Below, piece by piece: positions 18,424-25,853 of a stretch of DNA of 25,853 bases. Source of the DNA: Dictyocoela muelleri (lineage: Eukaryota > Microsporidia); contig SDVU01000037.1 of NCBI GenBank assembly GCA_016256075.1, positions 1 through 25,853 of the forward strand, read 5' to 3'. Made by a program: the position numbers and the translations under genes. The notes beneath the pieces were generated by a model. That model saw nothing but the letters and a program-made list of their open reading frames with translations. It was not told where the DNA came from and made no database searches. Each line of letters opens with the position of its first letter. Positions within the stretch are counted from its first letter, which is position 1.

Positions 18424-19324
18424 CCCACGACTTTCAATTTTTTAGATTTTTTTGTTAGTTCATCGAATGATGAATTTTTAAATTTTTTATTTGAAAAATA
18501 TTATATATGATTCAGTGTCTTGTGTTTTTTGTGATACTCCTATGCGATTGGTGAATACAAAGGACAAAAAACTGGGTTATTTCTGGAAATGTTTTTTAAT
18601 CTTTGTAGTAAATGTAAAACTACTATATATATTTTTAAAAACAGTTTTTTTCTCCGTATCGTGAATCGAGTCACGCTAGGTTCATAAGCTATTATATTTT
18701 TAGTCTTTGGGAGAATTAATTACTAGTATCGCCGAATTCACCCAAATAGACAGAAAAAATATTTACAAAATCAAGTCGAAATTAATGACATGTATTAATG
18801 AATATTAGTTACTGCATCCTATACGTCTAAGGGGATTGTGAAATCCAGTTCAAGTTAATGAAACCAAGCTGAATTTTAAAGTCAAGTTCATAGAGGAACA
18901 GCACCTATACAACCTGTATGGGCTATAACAATGGTGGATATTACTTGTAATCCTACAAAATTTTATGTCGCTATTGTTGAACGAAGAGATGCCGAATCCC
19001 TTATACCTATTATTGCAAGTGTGATTAGGCTCAAATTCCATTATAAATACAGATCAATTGCGGGCATATAATAATTTAATGAATATAAATGACTACTCTC
19101 ATAGAAGAGTATGCCACAAGTATAAATTTTTGGATCCAGAAACAGGTAAACACACACAGAATGTAGAGAGCTTCAAAAATAAATAAAAGCTCGCTATAAA
19201 AAAAAGAAAAGATATAAGAAATATCGAAAAGACTGAATTTTTTGAATATTTCATTTTTATTGATACTTTTAAAAAAGAAGCTTTTCTAGAAAATTTAAAA
19301 TTAATAAAATGGAAGCAAAATTAA
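18424..19324 (+). pseudogene. Second Merlin (ISXO2-like) transposase relic
   Basis: Reads in several frames. The N-terminal helix region FNFLDFFVSSSNDEFLNF starts near 18430. The zinc ribbon (SCVFCDTPM at 18518-18542, YFWKC, then NLCSKCK after a frame slip) follows. The first catalytic site reads VNETKLNFK near 18854, where the expected Asp is now Asn (18857-18859). RGTAPIQPVWAITMVD and FYVAIVERRDAESLIPII follow. NTDQLRAY carries the second Asp (19052-19054), and DPETGKHTQNVESF carries the Glu (19166-19168). The C-terminus ends at the stop 19322-19324. At least six breaks. It is a different subfamily from the copy at 13854 (DPETGKHTQ here against NSDGNHTN there). Confidence 0.85.
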
Positions 19325-19478
19325 TAAATAAGATTTTATTTTTTTCTTCTTATAGATTTTTTTTTTCTTTATATTTATTATTATTTTATGTATATTGTAA
19401 ACGAAGGAGGAGAGGTAGTAATCGCCACATGATATTATTAGGGCGAGGGTGTATTCGACTACATGAACCGAATACGTT

Positions 19479-19534
19479 GATATCTTCGAAGCCAGAGCTA
19501 AATAGAAAGAATGAATATTCCCTAAAAGAGATTG
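19479..19534 (+). repeat. Dispersed repeat, copy 1
   Basis: atcttcgaagccagagctaaat is shared with 21083-21104. It continues as (a/g)gaaagaatgaat and, after a short diverged gap, aaagagattg. The two copies are in the same orientation, 1.6 kb apart. Confidence 0.8.
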
Positions 19535-21080
19535 CGTCGACATAGTTTCGACCAGAGGTAATATTCTGACATAACGACTTAAAAAATACCTTTAGAATAC
19601 ATAGAAATGAAAAATTTAAAATGCAAAATTCTGATGAGTAAAAAGAGAAACGATATGATTGTTCTTGAAAGATACATTTACAACTATGTGTCGATTAATA
19701 ATGAGGGCTTTTAAAGAGATGTAATCAAAGATCTTGTACATCTATAATTTATACGGATAGAAAATATTCTTCTTAAGATAACATTACAATCATCCACCAC
19801 ATACTGAAAAGTTTGCTTATATTATTTTTGAACAGATTAAAAAAAGAAACCATGACTAGTAATAAAAATTCGAAGAGCCTCATGTGCAATATTTCAGGAA
19901 AAGATGATGTCATAAAAAGTAAACATTTGAATTTCAACACAGAAAGAGACATCATAATTTTATATTATAAAAATTTACTTTAGTGGAAAAGAAATTTTAA
20001 TATTCACGTTTAAATTATAAATACGCTAAATAAATAGAATTTTACCTTTATGATAGTGATATTGATGATGGAAATAGAATATTTTTATTTCAGTACTAAA
20101 ACATATAATTTATTAAAAAAATGATTCAGTTTTGTTAAATATGTTACTTTTAAAACAGCCATTTGTGGATGTGAACAATTATATACTAGTCTGTGTTATT
20201 TCAGAGGAAGTATCATCATGCTTTATTGTTTTATGAGTAAAAAAATGAAATATACTATGATAAACTATTTATGTTTTCTAAAGAAGAACAGAATTTAAAT
20301 ATTCCAGAAATATTATTTTATATTTTTACTAATTGTTATATTTCATTTCGAAGATTTTATCAACACCGAACAGTATTAAGGTTAACTCGTTTTGGGGTGA
20401 ATTTTAAGGAAACTTGTTTTGACGTTAGGCTATTCTAAGCTGGATTAGAATAATTCTACCTTTTATTTAAATGTTAAAAAGATTCTAGCAATCTCCTTTG
20501 TGTAAGAAGATAAAGTTAAATTAAAAACTGATAAATTATTTAAATATTTTGCATCTCAAATTCGATAAGTTAATAAATTTAACAACCCGATTACATAAAA
20601 AAACTATATTTATGTAAGTAATTGCAGCTTAAAAAAAACAAAAATTATTCCCTTTTTGAATGTTCATAAGAGAACATAATCATATATCGAAAACTACGAT
20701 AATTTAGAAGTCTTTTCAACTACCTAAATTTTCTTATCTATACTAAGGAGCAAAATATTAATAGAATAGGAAATGGTGTTAGTAAATAAAACGCAAAAAT
20801 TTTTTTCATTATTACATTCTCTGTATAACAACGTAAATACCACGAAGGGCCAAATAGTTTAAGATGTAGTCGAAAATATGATAAATACTATGTTGTTGAA
20901 TATTTGATGACTATAGTTTTTAACTTTTCTTGGAAATTAAACTAATTTATTAATTTATATTTTTTCTCATATTTACAACTATCTATTTATATTTAAATGT
21001 AAATATTTTAAGTCAAAACGACGGGTTTTCGACCTCTTGTCGAAAAATCGGGAATCCTAGTATTATTTATTGAAGATATT

Positions 21081-21137
21081 GAAATCTTCGAAGCCAGAGC
21101 TAAATGGAAAGAATGAATCGTCTCATTAAAGAGATTG
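21081..21137 (+). repeat. Dispersed repeat, copy 2
   Basis: Same as 19479-19534. In this copy one frame reads EIFEARAKWKE and the next reads MNRLIKEIEDVDNKM, which hints at an old coding exon or element fragment of unknown family. Confidence 0.75.
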
Positions 21138-21917
21138 AGGATGTAGATAATAAAATGTAGTAGATCTAAAAGAGTAGAAAAGTTTTATTCAATATATTAA
21201 CACTATTCACGGAGCTACAAAACACAAAATTTTTGTTTTACTTATAAATTAAGGGTATTAAAATCACGAGTTAATCCCGATATTATAATAATAATTTATT
21301 TAATGTGTGGTCCGAGTAAATTTTTCAATCATATGCGTTGAACTACGTTCTTATTAATTATTTGTACAATAAAAAAAAATTTATTGATAAAATTATTTTA
21401 TTAATGGATTTCGATTACAACTAATATATTTGAAGGAATTCGATTATATAAATTTATTACGATAGATTTATAATACCGAAAATTTTTTTAATAGTGTTTT
21501 GCCTATAATGCATGCTATATGGAATATAAAAGACGGATTATGTTTGTAAGATACACTTCTAAAAAATAAATTTTTCAAGAAAATTATTATTACTATTACT
21601 TTTATGTTTAAAATTTCACTAAAAAAACTCAGAAGAAAAAAAAAACATTCTTAGATCATAAAATATTCGCTTTTAAAATATAAAAACCGTCTATAGGGTC
21701 TGCAGTTCTTGTTTAGAAAGATGCCTATTATCAAGGGGGAACCCTTTATTTGAAATTTAAAAAAATATAAAATAAATTAATAAATTATTATTTTTTTAAT
21801 TAAAATTAATTATAACAATACAATGACCCAATTTATAAAAATAAACATAAAAATATTTTTAAATTTGCTTCCTACTCAAAATATACCTTCTTTATAAATG
21901 CATTCAACAATTACCTA

Positions 21918-22075
21918 CTAAATTACATCTTTAAACACCATTTTATTTATTCTTTTAACATTAAAATTCGACAAAAAACATTTAATATTGTTGATATGTG
22001 TACCATCAAGTTCTACAAAATCAAAACTGTGATTTATAAACTTATGTTGTAAACTAATTTTTAGCACTTTAATTT
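21918..22075 (-). pseudogene. Merlin transposase C-terminal fragment
   Basis: The frame reads QHKFINHSFDFV, then ELDGTHINNIKCFLSNF, corresponding to the family pattern NHS..FVDP.TG.HTN.IE.FWS. The catalytic Glu position is Lys (NNIKCF) and the conserved Trp is lost. It ends at a stop at 21918-21920. The upstream part (22075-22270, minus strand) is not readable as a transposase. It is a fragment only. Confidence 0.65.
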
Positions 22076-22408
22076 AAAATTTAATTTCATTATTGTAGCA
22101 TTTGACAAATTTAACATAGGTTAAGTTGCTTATAATTAATATATGCCAAGAAGAAGAAAATGTATTTAAAATACGCTTAAAATACATATTTTGCCTAAAT
22201 TGACAAAAGTTACAAGAGCGGCGGGTTTTAGCATTGTAAATTTATAATTTTTTGAAAAAAAGTGCCGTCAAATTTTACCATCTTTTTGTAGTTGATAATA
22301 TTCTAAGATTTAAAATAATTAAATCATGTCATCACAATTAAAAAAATTTTATATATATATTAATTTTAAATTAATATGGGTCATTAATTTAATTTTAAAA
22401 AATTGCTT

Positions 22409-22454
22409 TTGTTTAGAAAGATTCCTACGATGAGGTAGGCATCTTTCTAAACAA
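22409..22454. repeat. Hairpin at the right end of the Merlin-like element
   Basis: TTGTTTAGAAAGATTCCTAC (22409-22428) pairs with GTAGGCATCTTTCTAAACAA (22435-22454) around a 6-base loop, with one mismatch. Confidence 0.85.
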
Positions 22455-22455
22455 G

Positions 22456-22543
22456 CCCCGAGTCTGAAAGCCCAGAATTTTTGATGGAAAAAAGAAAAGA
22501 TAACATATTGTGAAATTTAAGTTAATTTACAAAAAAAATATCA

Positions 22544-22582
<39 letters not shown>

Positions 22583-23562
22583 CTATCTAAAAAAATTTTC
22601 AGTTCGCTGACTTTATTTATATATTTCTTGTTCCTTAAAAGGCCAATATTTTATCATATTAAGAAAGTTTTTTTCTCTGTTTTTTTTGCCGAAACATAGA
22701 ATATCTAAGTTTTATAAATTAAATTTTTTAAAAATGAGTCATTTTATTAGAACACCGTCGTACTAACACGTCGAAAGTTATTTGTAATTCAAAAGAAAAT
22801 ATTTGCGATATTTATTAAATTTTTTAAATTGATATTTCTTGGATATTTTTCTGTTTTTTCATGATTTTTTTTAATTCATTGGGTATTTAAAAAAAGTATT
22901 GATAGCATGGTCTAAAAAAATTTATTGTGAAATTAAAGGTGTTCACGCATAAAATGCAATTTTTGTTAATAAAAAAAATTATTAATTAAATTTTAGTTAT
23001 AATTCATTAATAGCCTCAGACATGATGGGCACATAAAAAGCCACATTTATAAAATATTATATAAATTACATGTTTAAAATACGCTTTTTTTTCTAACAAA
23101 CAAGTTGTCTATAACCCGAGTATTTAAGTTATAAATTCGTTTGAATATAATTAGAAGCCTGTCATTATACGCGTTTTTTTTAGATTGATCAACCACTACA
23201 CGCAATTGAAGGTTTCTCATGATTATTTTACTAAACTTTCTTTAGTGCCAATTGCGTCATCTCACCTATTAGATACCCTACAGCTTTATTGAAAATTATT
23301 TGTACAGTTCGTATTCAGTTATACTAGAATAGAATAATTACATATTACTGCCATAGTTATTGTCAACTCATTGTTATTTCTATTTATTAATTAAATTTAG
23401 GGACACGAGATATGAACTAAGATATTTGAGGTTGCATTCAAAAGTGTTTACTTAGCAATCTGGTATTATTATTAATTATTTAATTTAAAAAAACTAAAAA
23501 TAAAAATATCTTTTTTTAACCATTAATTATTCATTCGTTTATAAGGATGTTGCCCGAAATGA
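22456..23562. other. AT-rich spacer with (AT)n microsatellite
   Basis: A run of about 17 AT dinucleotides occupies 22546-22579. At 22751, gaacaccgtcg resembles the inverse of cgacggtgttt near 503, perhaps fragments of one dispersed repeat. An imperfect hairpin with CGCAATTG / CAATTGCG lies at about 23199-23257. No gene is recognised. Confidence 0.55.
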
Positions 23563-23820
23563 TCATTGTTTTTTTTCCATTATTCTACTATAAATACCGG
23601 GATAATTATTATTTCTACGATATAAAAGTGAAATTATCAATAAAACCATAATAATAGAACATAAAATCCATACTGCAATGTAAGAACCAAATAATGTAAT
23701 TAAACATCCATCACCTTCACAGAAAACTTTATTATTTGATTGATTGTAAGTACAAGGACAAGACCAGCCAATAACTTGATTTACAATTTTTACTAATTCT
23801 TTAATCGTTTCATTTTTCAT
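23563..23820 (-). CDS. Small single-pass membrane protein, hypothetical
   Basis: 85 residues, not recognised. Residues 1-40 form a hydrophilic part with four cysteines (CPC at 21-23, C34, C39), which could be two disulfides or a metal site. Residues of about 42-67 (from TLFGSYIAVWILCSIIMVLL) form one clear transmembrane segment. It is followed by a positively charged YRRNNN and a short tail ending MEKKQ. The basic residues after the segment suggest the tail is cytosolic and the cysteine part is outside or in the lumen. The start is well supported: CCCC stands one base before the ATG, as in SPT3. No neighbour gives a functional hint. Confidence 0.7.
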   Translation of the reverse strand: MKNETIKELVKIVNQVIGWSCPCTYNQSNNKVFCEGDGCLITLFGSYIAVWILCSIIMVLLIISLLYRRNNNYPGIYSRIMEKKQ

Positions 23821-23821
23821 T

Positions 23822-23825
23822 GGGG
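23822..23825 (-). promoter_or_regulatory. CCCC motif before the start of the 23820 gene
   Basis: Read on the minus strand, TTTATCCCCA is followed by ATG. It has the same position and almost the same sequence as before SPT3 (AAAATCCCCT then ATG). Confidence 0.6.
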
Positions 23826-24266
23826 ATAAATTTTCAGTTTTTTTTTATGTTTTTTTTATCATTTTTTTATAAATTTCAAAAAAAAGAGATTTGATGAAAT
23901 AATTTATTTATTGATATAGAACGAACAAAGAATCTAGACTAAATTTTTTATACTACAGGCAGTGTAAATTCAATAGTGCATGTTTCTAAAGTTTAAGTTA
24001 AATAATGGTATATTTATATAAAAAATTGACTAAAAAGAGAATTTTAAAAATTCAAATTAAAACAATTTTAATTGACAAAATTTTCTAACCTTAATTTCTT
24101 AAAAAAAGCATCAACTTTTTTGATCTGTACTAAAATATCACCGTTCATAGTTGTACTAAAATTCCCCCATATAAAAAAACAAAAAAAATTATTAAAAAAA
24201 TTTGAAAAAAAAAGCAGATAAAATATTAAAAATGTATTATAAAGAGGCATCAAAGCATTTTTATTT
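23826..24266. other. AT-rich spacer
   Basis: It contains a 60-codon minus-strand open frame (start about 24250) that would encode a phenylalanine-rich hydrophobic peptide. Its composition comes mostly from A-runs and it lacks a CCC run, so I do not call it a gene. The motif TGTACTAAAAT occurs at 24126 and again at about 24153, and once more at 25521. Confidence 0.45.
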
Positions 24267-25056
24267 GTTGTGGAATATAACCCCCCCCCCCGGCATATAA
24301 TGGCCTTATTTAATTAGATAGAAAATTTCAAAAAATCAATTTTTGATATGAAATTTTATTAATAGCCTCATGACACATAACGACTCCCCTATTTTATTAA
24401 TAAAAAATCAATTTTTGATATGAAACTTTATAAAGACTGTCAAGAAAAATATTCGGTGGCATAAAACGACCCTTCTATTTTATTAATGAAAATATTAATT
24501 TATTTATAATAAATTTTATTATAAAAAAATTATTTTTAATTAAACATTATTAAATATAATTTAAGTTATTTTTATTCATTTCAATTAAAATTTTTTCTAG
24601 TTTTAAATAAAGATATTAAGATGATTTTTTTATATTTTTCAATTTTTTTTTATATTTAAACATAATTTTTCAAAAATATATTTGAATTTTAAAATAATAA
24701 AAATATGAAAAAAATCATTTAAAAATCTCTATTTAAAACTAGAAAAAAAATTTAATTATAAAAAAATTTAAATTATATTTAATTATGTTTAATTAAATAA
24801 AATTTCAGTATAATAAAATTTATTATAAATAAATTAATATTTTCATTAATAAAAAAAGGGGGTCGTTTTATGCCACTGAATATTTTTCTTGACAGTCTTA
24901 ATAAAATTTTTAAAAATTGAATTTTTATTAATAAAATAGGGGGTCGTTATATGTCATGAGGCTATTAATAAAAATTCATATCAAAAATTATTTTTTGAAA
25001 TTTTCAATTTAATTAGATAGGTGCCAAAATATGCCGGGGAGGTTATATTCTATAAC
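24267..25056. mobile_element. 790-bp foldback element with repeated end modules
   Basis: The ends GTTGTGGAATATAACC (24267) and, inverted, GTTATAGAATATAACC (25056) begin two arms of about 390 bp that meet near 24661. Each arm has modules about 85 bp apart built on cata(t)aacga.ccc, then ctattttattaat, then aaatcaatttttgatatgaaa. Examples are at 24293, 24376 and 24459, mirrored at about 24864 and 24946. An 11-base C run (24281-24291) at the left end corresponds to CCTCCCC in the right arm. Arms are diverged by small indels. No gene and no certain target duplication. Confidence 0.8.
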
Positions 25057-25106
25057 ATTATTAATTATATTTTAATTAAATTAAGGGTATTGGGGTAGAC
25101 CCACTG

Positions 25107-25259
25107 ATGGTGAATATAAAAAATACAACTAAGATTATGAAAATTTCTAGAAAAAATCAAGTATTTAAGACAAAACCTCACGACACTCATGATTCCGCAT
25201 CATCAACAAACCAAAAACTCCATTCGAACAATGAGAGCCACCTCAAGATCAATAAATAA
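25107..25259 (+). CDS. Possible 50-residue protein
   Basis: A short frame with a CCC run four bases before its ATG (GACCCACTG then ATG). The product would be basic in the first half (KIMKISRKNQ) and rich in His, Ser and Asn in the second half (HDTHDSASSTNQ, then HSNNESH), with no hydrophobic core. The composition is less skewed than random AT-rich frames. I know no family for it. It is a weak call resting on the start-site signal. Confidence 0.25.
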   Translation: MVNIKNTTKIMKISRKNQVFKTKPHDTHDSASSTNQKLHSNNESHLKINK

Positions 25260-25853
25260 AAACTCATTATCTAAATCTGTTTATTCACAATTACTTCTTT
25301 TTGGGCGCATCTCTCCGGAGTGTGTCAATATTTCTATAAAATTAATCTTATCATTTACAAAATAGAAATTTTTTGAAAAATTACTTCTATTATAATTTTA
25401 ATCTTCATTCTTGTTTTAATTTTCCTTTTTTTTATAATTTTTTTAAACAACCAATAGCTTGTGTATTTTTTATCAATTAATTTGACATATTTCATTTTAT
25501 TTCTATATTCTTTTTTTATCTGTACTAAAATTTTTCCCTGGTGAAAAATTTTAGAACAAATCTAACTTTTATTGATTGATATGTTGCGATTTTTCCAAAA
25601 AAAACCCGGATTTTTAATTAGCTTATATTAAATAAATAGTATGGGGAATAAATAATAAAAAAAGAAATCTAAATATATATAATAATAAAATACAGAAGAG
25701 ATGGAAATTCATTTTATATAAAGAAATATTAAAAAATCATTTAATCTAAAGATTTAATTATTAGCATTATTAATGATACTGTTCTATTATATAGTACCAT
25801 TTTTTTGAGCATACATAAAAGTATACGGGAAAGTGTAAAATACAATCGTATTC
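25260..25853. other. AT-rich right edge
   Basis: No gene is seen. A perfect 12-bp-arm hairpin CTAAAATTTTTC / GAAAAATTTTAG lies at 25525-25554. A short inverted pair TGATACT / AGTACCA (25774-25799) resembles the two ends of the 323-bp palindrome at 4925 joined together. Confidence 0.5.
25774..25799. repeat. Joined ends of the TGGTACTGTTCC palindrome family
   Basis: TGATACTGTTCTATTATA corresponds to the left end TGGTACTGTTCCATTATA of the element at 4925. It is followed at once by TAGTACCA, the right-end sequence. The next 30 bases (tttttttgagcatacataaaag) also resemble those after 5247. It looks like an internally deleted copy. Confidence 0.5.

Larger units (their letters stand above)
19325..21707. 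other. Decayed region with one dispersed repeat pair, no gene
   Basis: Short open frames (19301-19543, 19309-19545, 19773-19955) have no recognisable family features. A stretch near 20260-20400 could be a remnant of a transposase, but I cannot assign it. A hairpin TTTTCGAC / GTCGAAAA sits at about 21025-21046. The only clear repeat is the pair at 19479-19534 and 21081-21137. Confidence 0.5.
21708..22455 (-). mobile_element. Short Merlin-like element with 20-bp perfect inverted ends
   Basis: CTTGTTTAGAAAGATGCCTA (21708-21727) is exactly inverted at 22436-22455. A minus-strand relic of an ISXO2-like transposase C-terminus lies between, so this is probably an internally deleted Merlin copy (748 bp against 1149 bp for the one at 13728). 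The ends differ from those of that copy, so it is a separate subfamily. An extra, slightly changed copy of the end (22409-22428) makes a hairpin with the right end. No clear target duplication is visible; the true tip may lie a few bases further out. Confidence 0.65.

Noticed and set aside
18850-19041. 63-codon minus-strand frame
   Set aside because: Antisense to the second Merlin transposase relic, whose plus-strand motifs are unmistakable.
20170-20400. Possible further transposase remnant
   Set aside because: A short hydrophobic stretch resembles the segment after a Merlin zinc ribbon, but no catalytic motif or ends could be found.
23400-23465. Possible tRNA (ggttgcattcaaaa-like loop)
   Set aside because: No matching acceptor, D-arm or anticodon stem could be folded; no tRNA was found anywhere in the window.
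24068-24250. Phe-rich hydrophobic 60-codon minus-strand frame
   Set aside because: Could pass for a signal or membrane peptide, but the hydrophobic run comes from A-rich DNA, and there is no start-site signal or motif.

Overview
The window looks like a gene-poor, repeat-rich stretch of a microsporidian genome. The reasons are very high A+T throughout, intronless compact genes, a CCC/CCCC run directly before start codons, an SPT3 gene, a ricin-B-type lectin-like protein, and several Merlin (ISXO2-like transposase) DNA transposons. This placement is inference; no rRNA or tRNA was found to confirm it. No bacterial operon, CRISPR array, provirus or toxin gene is evident.

Layout. 1-2119: AT-rich non-coding DNA with one small inverted-repeat element (861-1202). 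2120-4677: the only gene cluster, with an unrecognised helical basic protein (+), a convergent lectin-like protein (-), and a divergent short SPT3 (+). 4678-6427: tandem repeats, a clean 323-bp palindrome (4925-5247) and two tandem palindromic units (5641-6290). 6428-17570: a minisatellite of about 22 bp (ATTAATATATTAAAAATTATGG-like) broken apart by four insertions. These are a 7.07-kb element with hAT-type ends (6506-13576), a Merlin transposon (13728-14876), and two foldback elements (15029-16438 and 16516-17547) built partly from 'agttatagac' repeats. The 7-kb element carries a nested 1.74-kb hAT transposon (8933-10674) with an exact 8-bp target duplication. 17548-22455: decayed DNA with two more Merlin relics (18424-19324 and 21708-22455). 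22456-25853: AT-rich DNA, one small membrane-protein gene (23563-23820, -), a 790-bp foldback element (24267-25056) and a possible 50-codon gene (25107-25259).

How it works together. The host genes show no pathway link: SPT3 is a SAGA transcription co-activator subunit, the lectin-like protein is probably secreted, and the small membrane protein is unassigned. The rest is a layered record of DNA-transposon activity. The order of events can partly be read: minisatellite first, then the large foldback and its neighbours, then the nested hAT. The main novelty candidates are the palindromic, apparently non-coding elements and the use of one minisatellite as a repeated landing site.
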